The notes beneath the pieces are model-generated. The model saw only the letters and a list, made by a program, of their open reading frames with translations, did not search any database and had not been told where the DNA came from. Below are positions 7,711-14,244 of a stretch of DNA of 17,738 nt, piece after piece. This DNA is from an uncultured Oscillospiraceae bacterium (GTDB lineage: Bacteria > Bacillota > Clostridia > Oscillospirales > JAAYXM01). The stretch spans positions 1 through 17,738 of the forward strand of contig CAKSEF010000032.1 in assembly GCA_934446465.1 (NCBI GenBank). Direction: 5' to 3'. The stretch's first letter is position 1. The number at the start of each line of letters is the position of its first letter. Both the position numbers and the translations under genes were made by a program.

Positions 7711-8484
7711 AACTGCGGCCTGCTGCTTAAGCTCAAGGTTGAGCTTATCGGCAATCATTGCAATAAATTCGGAGTTTGTCGGCTTGCCTTTGGTGTTCGA
7801 CACGGTATATCCGAAAAATCTGTTGAGCGTGTCAAGGTCTCCGCGGTTCCATGCCGTTTCAATGGCATGGCGTATCGCGCGTTCAACGCGGGACGGTGTT
7901 GTTCCGAATTTCTTTGCCACGGTCGGATACAATACTTTGGTAATCGCGTTTATGATTTCAATATCGTTTACGGCAAGAATTATTGCTTCACGGAGGTAGT
8001 GATAGCCTTTTATGTGTGCGGGAACTCCTATTTCGTGTATTATGGAGGTTACCATGAGTTCTATGCTCTCGGCCGATGCGGCGGGCATATCGCTTCTCCT
8101 CGAAACTCCGCTCTTTCCCGCAAACATTTTTATTCTCTCGGCAAGCGTGTCTGCGGAAAACGGTTTCACCATGAAGTAGGTAACGCCAAGCTCTGCCGTA
8201 ACCCGCGCAAGTCTCTCGTTCGGCGCGTCCGCCGTCATGAATATCACGGGGTGTTTCTTCTTTAAGCTGTTTATTGCCTCCACTACGCCGAGTCCGTCAA
8301 GTCCTTTCAGCACGCTTCCGATTATCATCACGTCGGGCAAATATTTCTTAAAGAGGCTTATCGCCTCGTTTCCGTCGTTTGTCTTCCCCGCAATCTCAAA
8401 TACTCCGCACGCCTCAAGCGCGGACGCCGTGTCCTGTCTGAGTGCGTCGCTTTCCTCTGCCATTACAATTTTTATCTTTCCCAT
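7708..8484 (-). CDS. spo0A: Spo0A-family sporulation response regulator with non-canonical receiver
   Basis: A 258-residue homologue of the master sporulation regulator Spo0A. The C-terminal domain (about 141-258) is highly conserved: SIIHEIGVPAHIKGYHYLREAI, then the recognition helix SRVERAIRHAIETAW (198-212), then FGYTVSNTKGKPTNSEFIAM. DNA binding to TGTCGAA boxes should be retained. The receiver (about 1-122) keeps Thr84 and Lys107 but lacks the phosphorylation site: the position of Asp56 is Gly (PDVMIIG, codon GGA), the normally following MPH is LKG, and the acidic pair at residues 10-11 is Glu-Glu. The reading frame is intact, so this is divergence, not decay. The ATG is preceded by GGAGG seven bases upstream. 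It lies downstream of spoIVB, the expected order, but separated from it by an AT-rich cassette. It could be the genome's only Spo0A or a specialised paralogue. Confidence 0.93.
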   Translation of the reverse strand: MGKIKIVMAEESDALRQDTASALEACGVFEIAGKTNDGNEAISLFKKYLPDVMIIGSVLKGLDGLGVVEAINSLKKKHPVIFMTADAPNERLARVTAELGVTYFMVKPFSADTLAERIKMFAGKSGVSRRSDMPAASAESIELMVTSIIHEIGVPAHIKGYHYLREAIILAVNDIEIINAITKVLYPTVAKKFGTTPSRVERAIRHAIETAWNRGDLDTLNRFFGYTVSNTKGKPTNSEFIAMIADKLNLELKQQAAV

Positions 8485-8519
8485 TTCTGTTCCTCCGTTG
8501 TTTTTTATTTCTTATCTAT

Positions 8520-8548
8520 AATTTACCATATTTTGGCAAATATTGCAA
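8520..8548 (-). promoter_or_regulatory. Candidate promoter for spo0A
   Basis: On the minus strand, TTGCAA (8543-8548) and TAAATT (8520-8525) are spaced 17 bp apart, with TGG before the -10. Each hexamer matches sigma-A consensus at four of six positions. No convincing sigma-H promoter (AGGA...GAAT) was seen. The tandem Spo0A boxes end about 30 bp upstream of the -35. Confidence 0.4.
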
Positions 8549-8578
8549 TAGCAAAATGGGAAATATTGGATATTTTTC

Positions 8579-8595
8579 TTCGACACTGTTCGACA
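8579..8595 (-). promoter_or_regulatory. Tandem Spo0A boxes upstream of spo0A
   Basis: On the minus strand, two perfect copies of the Spo0A box TGTCGAA (8589-8595 and 8579-8585) are separated by CAG, giving a 10-bp repeat on one face of the helix. This is the same tandem geometry as the well-known boxes in the Bacillus abrB promoter, where a Spo0A dimer binds. They lie about 95-110 bases upstream of the spo0A start codon, suggesting autoregulation or control by another Spo0A. Confidence 0.8.
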
Positions 8596-8611
8596 GGGCG
8601 GGGGAGGGGGA

Positions 8612-8632
8612 CTTTTTTATTTTAAAATGTGT
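8612..8632. repeat. AT-rich direct repeat, copy 1 (21 bp)
   Basis: Identical over 21 bp to 9352-9372; the core is TTTTTTATTTTAAAAT, flanked by C and GTGT. On the minus strand it contains the stop codon of the 121-residue gene. It marks the spo0A-proximal edge of the AT-rich insert. Confidence 0.75.
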
Positions 8633-8987
8633 ATGTTATTGCATTTTGGATTTCAGGTGTCATTATTAACCTCACTGAACCGAATTTTCTTTTAAGTAAA
8701 CAAAGAATCTGAGACAACCTCGTTTTATAGAAGTCAATCACTGTTTTATTCAATCCGTTTGGGAAATAGTCAACAGCAACAAAAATATTTCTGTTCATCT
8801 TATATTTTTTTAAAAAATCTGACAAATCATTGGAATAATTAAGCGAAAAAAACGCACTTAATAAAACCGTTTGCGAGCCGGTCAATATGCAATTTGAGAT
8901 AATTGCGTTATTCACATACTCCGACAAATTTACTTTTGCATCTGTTCTATCCCAGACCAGTCCCAGCAGCTTATAAGTCGATTTCAT
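8622..8987 (-). CDS. Hypothetical protein, 121 residues
   Basis: Not recognised. A basic, moderately hydrophobic protein with no clear signal peptide. VNNAIISNCILTGSQTVLLSAFF is nonpolar but reads as a buried alpha/beta segment, and NIFVAVDYFPNGLNKTVIDFYKTRL is a likely beta-alpha unit. The ATG overlaps the stop codon of the upstream 115-residue gene by ATGA, a strong sign of translational coupling and of both being real. GC content is about one third by eye, well below the flanking genes, and the stop codon falls in a 21-bp repeat. The coupled, AT-rich, small-gene context would fit an orphan immunity or accessory module, but nothing in the sequence proves that. Confidence 0.65.
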   Translation of the reverse strand: MKSTYKLLGLVWDRTDAKVNLSEYVNNAIISNCILTGSQTVLLSAFFSLNYSNDLSDFLKKYKMNRNIFVAVDYFPNGLNKTVIDFYKTRLSQILCLLKRKFGSVRLIMTPEIQNAITYTF

Positions 8988-9331
8988 AATTCTATAACAA
9001 CCCCCGTCTTACATTCTGTCGCAATACGCACATAGTCTGCCAGTATCGATAACACTTTCTGCAAATGTGCACCGTTTTCTCCTCGTACCGCATTTTCCAG
9101 CCACGTCCGAAGCGCAAAAAGCTTTTCCCCCGAAAAATAATCGACATCACCATCGTCTAATACCGCCCCGCACTCACTGTTCAGGTCGTCTACTATGTTT
9201 AGGAAGCTCTGAGCTTCCTCCTTAGAAAGATGATATATTTCAACGGTTGAGTCTATGGGCTCCGGAAGCTCGGGAATATCTCCGTAATAGTCCTTTACAC
9301 TTTTAAAAGATTTATATACCTCAAACTGCAT
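8984..9331 (-). CDS. Hypothetical acidic protein, 115 residues
   Basis: Not recognised. An acidic, soluble, probably mostly helical protein, starting MQFEVYKSFKSVKDYYGDIPELPEPIDSTVEIYHLS in two easily seen parts and containing an acidic DDGDVDYFSGEKLFALRTWLENAV segment. A GTG at 9340 opens the frame but sits only two bases after the AGGAG ribosome binding site, so the ATG at 9329-9331 is preferred. The AGGAG lies just downstream of repeat copy 2. Its stop overlaps the next gene's start (ATGA), so the two are co-translated and may form a complex. Small acidic soluble proteins of this kind are common among immunity proteins of polymorphic toxins; that is inference only, as no toxin gene is visible here. 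Confidence 0.65.
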   Translation of the reverse strand: MQFEVYKSFKSVKDYYGDIPELPEPIDSTVEIYHLSKEEAQSFLNIVDDLNSECGAVLDDGDVDYFSGEKLFALRTWLENAVRGENGAHLQKVLSILADYVRIATECKTGVVIEL

Positions 9332-9351
9332 ATAATTCACATCTCCTCTCT

Positions 9352-9372
9352 CTTTTTTATTTTAAAATGTGT
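9352..9372. repeat. AT-rich direct repeat, copy 2 (21 bp)
   Basis: A perfect 21-bp match to 8612-8632, same orientation, 740 bp apart. It sits immediately upstream of the ribosome binding site of the 115-residue gene and so splits the insert into two modules. Confidence 0.75.
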
Positions 9373-9501
9373 GTCTCCTCTTTTTGTGCTCGGTGTCCCG
9401 TCGGTTTTCCAAAAGCATCTATAACCCTTCTGTTTAAACGCTTTAAATACGCCAACGAAAAATACGGAATTTTCGTTCTTTCTTGATTAATCAGTGCCTG
9501 A
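9373..9501. other. Gene-poor stretch within the insert
   Basis: About 130 bases between the 81-residue gene and repeat copy 2. A 65-codon minus-strand frame (9357-9554) crosses it but overlaps the end of the 81-residue gene and has no ribosome binding site. Its end could be a degenerate remnant of an older gene. I see no hairpin, promoter or RNA gene here. Confidence 0.4.
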
Positions 9502-9747
9502 CTAAAACAGCCACACATCGTCCTCGGATATGCTTTCCCACATTTCCAATACACTCACACCGTCGCGCGTTACAGACAGGAGTTCGTCAGCGGTTGCTGC
9601 CTCTGTTGATTCCCGGTAAAATTCACAGAAAGATATAACGTCTCTTCCTCTGTATTCGCCGTAAGTTACAGAGTATTTCTTTCCCTTATACCGAAACTCT
9701 ATTTCTCTGCCTTGGTCAATATAATCCAATAAACTTCTTTTTGTCAT
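9502..9747 (-). CDS. Hypothetical protein, 81 residues
   Basis: A small acidic protein with no assigned function. It reads as a compact beta-rich unit: a helix (KRSLLDYIDQG), then strands EIEFRYKGKKYSVTYGEY and RDVISFCEFYRES, then a helical, acidic tail ending SISEDDVWLF. Small Firmicute proteins with a similar YKGKxYS...ISFCEFY layout seem familiar to me, but I cannot name a family. A purine-rich AAAGGACGGG precedes the ATG at a longer than usual distance. It has a good extended -10 promoter of its own at 9851-9879. It is the first gene of the AT-rich insert downstream of spoIVB. Confidence 0.7.
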   Translation of the reverse strand: MTKRSLLDYIDQGREIEFRYKGKKYSVTYGEYRGRDVISFCEFYRESTEAATADELLSVTRDGVSVLEMWESISEDDVWLF

Positions 9748-9850
9748 CTTCTTATATCCCGTCCTTTCTTTTCTCTTTTTATACGCCCGTTTACAATTTC
9801 AATGTCGTGTTCATGCGGGACAAAGGGGTGCATTTTGGGAATATATCTGC

Positions 9851-9879
9851 ATTATATCATATTAGTTTTTACTTGTCGT
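9851..9879 (-). promoter_or_regulatory. Promoter for the 81-residue gene
   Basis: On the minus strand, a perfect TATAAT (9851-9856) preceded by TGA, with ACGACA (9874-9879) at 17-bp spacing. It gives the insert its own transcription start, about 100 bases upstream of the gene, independent of spoIVB. Confidence 0.65.
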
Positions 9880-9889
9880 CTGCATTTTG

Positions 9890-9905
9890 TTTTTTATTTT
9901 AAAAT
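9890..9905. repeat. AT-rich repeat, shorter copy 3 (16 bp)
   Basis: TTTTTTATTTTAAAAT, the core of the 21-bp repeats at 8612 and 9352, lies here directly beyond the spoIVB terminator hairpin. With copy 1 it brackets the AT-rich insert. Because the sequence is of low complexity, a chance match is possible for this copy. Confidence 0.5.
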
Positions 9906-9943
9906 TTAAATCCGCGCCCGCCGAGAGTCGGCGGACGCGGGAT
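9900..9943 (-). terminator. Terminator of spoIVB
   Basis: A long GC-rich hairpin (9910-9924 with 9928-9943, 3-base CTC loop) begins four bases past the spoIVB stop codon. Its single non-Watson-Crick pair is G-U on the minus-strand RNA but C-A on the plus strand, so it is built for minus-strand transcripts. TTTAAATTTT follows. It uncouples spoIVB from the downstream genes. Confidence 0.75.
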
Positions 9944-9946
9944 TTC

Positions 9947-10936
9947 CTATTGTTCCTTCAGCATATTTTCTATAAAGACTGCGTATCCCTTTTGCGGGTC
10001 ATTGATTAAAACGTGCGTTACTGCGCCTACGAGCTTACCGTCCTGAATTATCGGGCTTCCGCTCATACCGCGGACAATACCGCCGGTCTTTTCTATAAGA
10101 CGCGGGTCTGTTGCGCGGATAAGCATATTTTTTGTGTTTTCGCCGTCGAGATAAATCGCGGTTATCTCGATTTCGTATTCTTCTACGTCCGTTCCGTTGA
10201 GGTTAGACAAAATTTTTGCCTTACCGCGTTTTATCTCTTCTTTCTTCGCGGCGGGGTAGCATTTCAGTCCTTCAAAAGCTTTGCCGTCCTTAAAAGTACC
10301 GAAAATACCGCTGTCGCAGTTTTTTATAATGTCGGCCGTATCGTGAGAGAGGTCATATTCTCCGACGAGTTCTCCCGGGCTTCCCGCTTTTCCCTTATTA
10401 ACGCCCTCTACCGATGAGTTCATGAGCGCACCGTGCGAGACGGGAATAAGCGTTCCTGCTTCCGAATCGCATATTCCGTGGCCGAGTGCGCCGTATTTTC
10501 CGCTTTTCGGGTCATAATAAGTTATGGTTCCGATACCGGCTATGCTGTCTCTTATCCAGACTCCTATGCAGACCTCGCCTTTTTCGTTTTTTACGGGTTT
10601 TACCTTTGCGGTCCTTTCGCTTCCGTTTCGCTCATATACAATTTCCATTTCCTTTTCGCCGTTTTTTTCGATTGCTTTTTTCAAATCCGCATTTGAATAT
10701 ATCTTTTTGCCGTTTGCGGACTTAATGGTATCGCCGACGCTTATTCCCGCCTGCGACGCGGGGTTGTTTGCGATATCGTCGCAGATTTTTATGACGACCG
10801 CGCCGTCGGCATACAGCTTAATTCCCGTTGTTCGTCCGACGGGGGCAAGCATTTCCGCCGCCGCGGCGGAGAGCGAAACAGAAACGGCAAGTATGAGCGC
10901 AATAAAAATTTTAATCGGAATTTTTTTCCTAATCAT
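9947..10936 (-). CDS. spoIVB: SpoIVB-family serine peptidase (S55) with PDZ domain
   Basis: A 329-residue SpoIVB-type peptidase, which in sporulating bacteria is secreted from the forespore into the intermembrane space and triggers pro-sigma-K processing. Residues 7-27 form an N-terminal signal anchor and about 45-113 a PDZ domain (SQAGISVGDTIKSANGKKI). The S55 peptidase domain follows, with the catalytic triad in place: His153 in ALGHGICD, Asp277 in RATDPRL, Ser292 in GMSGSPI, where the Asp-Ser spacing of 15 equals that in Bacillus. The C-terminal GAVTHVLINDPQKGYAVFIENML is typical. At 329 residues it is about 100 shorter than the Bacillus protein, mostly before the PDZ domain. The ATG has AGGAGG six bases upstream. 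Expected regulation by sigma-F/G is known for the family, but I saw no clear such promoter. It normally lies next to spo0A; here a 1.3-kb insert intervenes. Confidence 0.94.
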   Translation of the reverse strand: MIRKKIPIKIFIALILAVSVSLSAAAAEMLAPVGRTTGIKLYADGAVVIKICDDIANNPASQAGISVGDTIKSANGKKIYSNADLKKAIEKNGEKEMEIVYERNGSERTAKVKPVKNEKGEVCIGVWIRDSIAGIGTITYYDPKSGKYGALGHGICDSEAGTLIPVSHGALMNSSVEGVNKGKAGSPGELVGEYDLSHDTADIIKNCDSGIFGTFKDGKAFEGLKCYPAAKKEEIKRGKAKILSNLNGTDVEEYEIEITAIYLDGENTKNMLIRATDPRLIEKTGGIVRGMSGSPIIQDGKLVGAVTHVLINDPQKGYAVFIENMLKEQ

Positions 10937-11024
10937 TTCACACCTCCTTTCATAAATATAATTTTCCCCGATTTCGGGCGCATATTTTTCCGTGCAATGT
11001 TAATTATATGTTGTGCTTCCTTGT

Positions 11025-11060
11025 AAAAAAATGCGGTGCGCGATAAATACGCGCACCGCA
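11025..11060 (-). terminator. Intrinsic terminator of the apgM-proS-argS-MATE operon
   Basis: A perfect 11-bp stem (arms TGCGGTGCGCG and its complement, 11032-11042 with 11050-11060) with a 7-base loop. On the minus strand it is followed by TTTTTTT. It lies 20 bases beyond the MATE 2 stop codon and about 90 bases before spoIVB. Confidence 0.92.
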
Positions 11061-11079
11061 GAATTTTCCTGTTAAATTT

Positions 11080-12435
11080 TTAAATTACTTTTTTGTTCAG
11101 CCATTTTCCGCTTCGGAATCGGATAATATTGCATATTGAACGCGCAGTCCAATCGAGGAACATTCCTATCCATATACTGAGCTGACCGAGATGGAACACA
11201 CCCTCGATGATGTACGCTCCCGCAACGCGGAACGTAAACATCGAAGCGACGGCAAGAATGACCGCGTACTTCGCGTCTCCTGCCGCGCGGAACGCCGCAA
11301 CGGGGAGAAATGACATTGAATAGTACGATGCAAGCGTAGCGACACAGCCCACTCCGACATAATATGATGCAATCCCGAGCGTCTCGGGCGAGACGTGATA
11401 AATCGAAACTATCTGATGCCGAAGCAGGAACACTCCCCCGAACATGGCAAGGGAGATGAAGCTTGCCGTCCGCGTTACTCTCCTTGTATAATACTTTGCC
11501 TGCTCCTTTTCGCCCGCGCCCATACACTGTCCGACGACCGTGAGAAGCACGTTTCCGAACGAGCCGACAATCGTCCAGCCGATATTTGACACATTGTTTG
11601 CGATTGAGTATGCGGCGATAGACGCAGTTCCAAGCGTTGCGAGAAGGCTCGAAACAAAGAGCTTTCCTATTTGGAAGAGTCCGTTTTCCAAGCCGTTCGG
11701 GATTCCTATGGCGAGCACTCGCCGCAGCATATCCCTGTCGGGTCTTATTTTAAAAAGTTTTTCAAAATGTACGGGGAGATTCTTGTCGGAAACCATAATA
11801 ACTCCGATGACCGCCCACACGATGCGCGAGAACGTCGTCGCCATGGCGGCGCCCGCCGCGCCGAGTTTGAATCCGTTAATGAGTATGGCATTTCCCGCAA
11901 CGTTTATCAGATTCGCGCCGAGCACGAGGAAAAACGACGCTCTGCTCTTTGTCATCGTCCGAAGAAGCGCACAGCAGGAGTTTCCCGCCGCGAGGAACGG
12001 ATATCCGAGGAGGGTCCAGAAGAAATACTTCTCCGCTTCCGCAAATACATCGGGCGCGATATCGCTGTACAGAACGCGCAGAACCTGTGTTCGGAGCAGG
12101 ACGAGCACGAGCATGAACACCGCAGCCATTGCAACCGAAAACCAAAAGAGCTGGCGCGCGGAATTTTTTGCCTGTTCAAAATCCTTTTTTCCTATATACT
12201 GCGCCGTTACAACCACTCCGCCCGTTGTAAGCGCGAAGAAAATGCAGATAAAAAGGATGTTCACGGAATCGACAAGGGAAACGGCGCTTACCGCCGTATC
12301 ACCCGCGGAGGAGACCATTACGGAGTCCACCATTCCCGTTATTATGGACAGTACACTCTCAAGAACCATCGGAATGGCGAGCGCAATAAGCGCACGCCGG
12401 GAAAACAACATTCTGCCTGACTCTGTTTTTTCCAT
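11080..12435 (-). CDS. MATE family efflux transporter, copy 2
   Basis: A 451-residue, 12-helix MATE exporter. It opens with RRALIALAIPMVLESVLSIITGMVDSVMV and repeats the theme in the second half (VLAIGIPNGLENGLFQIGKLFVSSLLATLG, then IAAYSIANNVSNIGWTIVGSFG). It belongs to a different MATE subgroup from the gene at 988-2355: the two share little beyond the fold. The open frame starts at a GTG at 12444, but GGGGTGA lies across that codon, so the ATG at 12433-12435 is chosen. It follows argS by 21 bases and precedes the operon terminator, so it is probably co-transcribed with two aminoacyl-tRNA synthetase genes. Substrate unknown; a link with amino acid or peptide-like export is conceivable but unproven. 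Confidence 0.93.
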   Translation of the reverse strand: MEKTESGRMLFSRRALIALAIPMVLESVLSIITGMVDSVMVSSAGDTAVSAVSLVDSVNILFICIFFALTTGGVVVTAQYIGKKDFEQAKNSARQLFWFSVAMAAVFMLVLVLLRTQVLRVLYSDIAPDVFAEAEKYFFWTLLGYPFLAAGNSCCALLRTMTKSRASFFLVLGANLINVAGNAILINGFKLGAAGAAMATTFSRIVWAVIGVIMVSDKNLPVHFEKLFKIRPDRDMLRRVLAIGIPNGLENGLFQIGKLFVSSLLATLGTASIAAYSIANNVSNIGWTIVGSFGNVLLTVVGQCMGAGEKEQAKYYTRRVTRTASFISLAMFGGVFLLRHQIVSIYHVSPETLGIASYYVGVGCVATLASYYSMSFLPVAAFRAAGDAKYAVILAVASMFTFRVAGAYIIEGVFHLGQLSIWIGMFLDWTARSICNIIRFRSGKWLNKKVI

Positions 12436-12456
12436 GGAAGTCACCCCGTAAAATAA

Positions 12457-14223
12457 CTACATAATCGACGGAACCTCTGTCGCGAGCAGGGAAAGGAGAA
12501 GCACGAGAACATCACGCACAAGCTCCGTAAGCGCAAGCCACGACGCACGGACGTCCTCGTCCGCATTGGACAAAATTTTATTTTCGGAATAGAAACGGCT
12601 GAACGCCCCCGCTATGTCGAACATAGTTTCGCACACCGTGCTCGGCGCTTTCTCCTCATATGCGCGGAGAAGCGAATCCCCGACAGAGAAGAGCTTCATA
12701 TATATATCGCGCTCGGAGTCGTTTATCGGCGCGGTTATCGGGCCTATTTTCATGCCCTTTTCGCGCGCCTTTGCAAGCAGTGATGTAATCCGTACGACCG
12801 TATACTGCAAGTAGGGTCCCGTTTTCCCCTCGGAGGCGAGGAACCTGTCAAGGTCGAATATATAATCACGCGTGCGGTGGTTTACAAGGTCTCCGAATTT
12901 GAGCGCGGCTATCCCTACCTTCTCGGCGATTTCGTCGCGTTCCTCCTCGCTTATCTCTTCTGCCGCCACGGAAGTTTTGAGCTTTTCCTTTGCCGCGTCA
13001 TGCGCCGAGTCTATGAGCACGGAAAGGCTCATAACTCCGCCCTCGCGCGTTTTATAGGGTTTTCCGTCCCTGCCGTTCATCGTGCCGAAGCCGATGTGGC
13101 AGAGCTTTGTGTCTTCTCCCACAAGTTCCGCCTTTTTGGCAAGCCTGAAAACCTGCTTAAAGTGCATCGACTGACGGTTATCAACCACATACCATATCTC
13201 GTCCGGCGCAAAATCGCGCATTCTCTGCATGATTGTCGCAAGGTCGGTTGTGGCGTAGAGCTGACTCCCGTCACTCTTGCTTATTATAATCGGGGGAACG
13301 GGCTCCTCGTCCTCGGGGAGCGCAACGTCGGCAATAAGCGCGCCGTCGCTTATATATGTCAGTTTTTTTTCGTCAAGCACACGCAAAAGCTCATCGACAT
13401 ATTTTGCCGAATCGCTCTCGCCGAGCCACACGTCGAAGTCCACGCCGAGACGCGCATAACTCTTCTTGAGGTCGGATACCGATATCTCAAGAAATCGCTT
13501 CCAAAGCGCGACGTAACCGCGCCTGCCGTTCTGGAGGTCGTGAGTTGCGCTCATTGCGAGGGCGCGGAACTCCTCATCGGTTTTCGAGCGCGCGCTCGCC
13601 TCGGGATAGAGCCTTGAGAGGTCTTCAAGCGTAACGGGCGCTTCCGAGGGGTACTCGCCCGTGTAGCTCTCGTCAAAATATGGAAGCTCCGGCTTTATCC
13701 GCTCAAGCTCGGAGATTATAAGCCCCATTTGGAGCCCCCAATCGCCGAGGTGGATGTCGCCCACGACGTCGTTTCCGAGAAATCTCGCAATCCGCTTGAC
13801 GGATTCGCCGATTATCGCGGTGCGCAAATGCCCGACGTGGAGCGGTTTTGCAACGTTCGGCCCGCCGTAGTCGATGACTATTTTCTTTTTTTCCGTTTCG
13901 GGGAGGTTAAAGCGCGAATCCCCGCGCATGGCGCGTGCCTCCTCCGCCATGAACCCGTCGGAGAGCGTCATGTTGATAAAGCCGGGCGGTGCGATTTTTA
14001 CTTCCTTGAAAATCGCATTGTCCGAAAGCTTTGCAAGAACGTCGTTTGCTATTATCATCGGGCTTTTCCTGTGTATTTTCGCGCCTGTCAGCGCGCCGTT
14101 GCACTGGAATTGACAGAGGTCGGGGCGGTCGGAAAAAGTTACGTTCCCGAGCTTTGCGTCATATCCGCAGGATGAAAAAGCGTCGCCGAGTACCTCTGAA
14201 AGCCTTGCTCTTAATGTCTGCAT
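12457..14223 (-). CDS. argS: Arginyl-tRNA synthetase
   Basis: A 588-residue class I synthetase that charges tRNA-Arg with arginine using ATP. The N-terminal Arg-tRNA-synt_N (additional) domain covers about 1-90. The catalytic core opens with IVIDYGGPNVAKPLHVGHLRT, whose HVGH (129-132) is the HIGH signature. GDIHLGDWGLQMG follows. KTREGGVMSL stands where other class I enzymes have KMSKS, as is normal for ArgS. The C-terminal DALR anticodon-binding domain includes GPYLQYTVVRI and ends LLATEVPSIM, the expected closing motif. Length is typical. GAGGAG precedes the ATG by seven bases. It is third in the apgM-proS-argS-MATE operon, 21 bases after proS. Confidence 0.97.
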   Translation of the reverse strand: MQTLRARLSEVLGDAFSSCGYDAKLGNVTFSDRPDLCQFQCNGALTGAKIHRKSPMIIANDVLAKLSDNAIFKEVKIAPPGFINMTLSDGFMAEEARAMRGDSRFNLPETEKKKIVIDYGGPNVAKPLHVGHLRTAIIGESVKRIARFLGNDVVGDIHLGDWGLQMGLIISELERIKPELPYFDESYTGEYPSEAPVTLEDLSRLYPEASARSKTDEEFRALAMSATHDLQNGRRGYVALWKRFLEISVSDLKKSYARLGVDFDVWLGESDSAKYVDELLRVLDEKKLTYISDGALIADVALPEDEEPVPPIIISKSDGSQLYATTDLATIMQRMRDFAPDEIWYVVDNRQSMHFKQVFRLAKKAELVGEDTKLCHIGFGTMNGRDGKPYKTREGGVMSLSVLIDSAHDAAKEKLKTSVAAEEISEEERDEIAEKVGIAALKFGDLVNHRTRDYIFDLDRFLASEGKTGPYLQYTVVRITSLLAKAREKGMKIGPITAPINDSERDIYMKLFSVGDSLLRAYEEKAPSTVCETMFDIAGAFSRFYSENKILSNADEDVRASWLALTELVRDVLVLLLSLLATEVPSIM

Positions 14224-14244
14224 ACGAAAACTCCTCGTGAAAAA

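Noticed and set aside
6528..7754. A 408-codon minus-strand open frame opposite the oxidoreductase gene
   Set aside because: It is antisense to a well-supported Gfo/Idh/MocA gene with motifs in order, has no matching ribosome binding site, and its translation is not family-like.
8500..8600. A sigma-H promoter for spo0A as in Bacillus
   Set aside because: No AGGA-type -35 with a GAAT -10 at proper spacing was found on the minus strand; only a moderate sigma-A-like candidate is present.
9357..9554. A 65-codon minus-strand open frame as a genuine gene
   Set aside because: It overlaps the end of the 81-residue gene in another frame, lacks a ribosome binding site and has no recognisable features; kept only as a possible remnant.
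10937..11024. A sigma-F/G promoter for spoIVB
   Set aside because: A partial match (GCATT followed 19 bases later by CATATAA) was seen, but spacing and key -10 bases do not fit well enough to report.
12615..12621. A further perfect TGTCGAA sequence on the plus strand
   Set aside because: It lies deep inside the argS coding sequence with no tandem partner or promoter nearby, so a chance match is the simplest reading.
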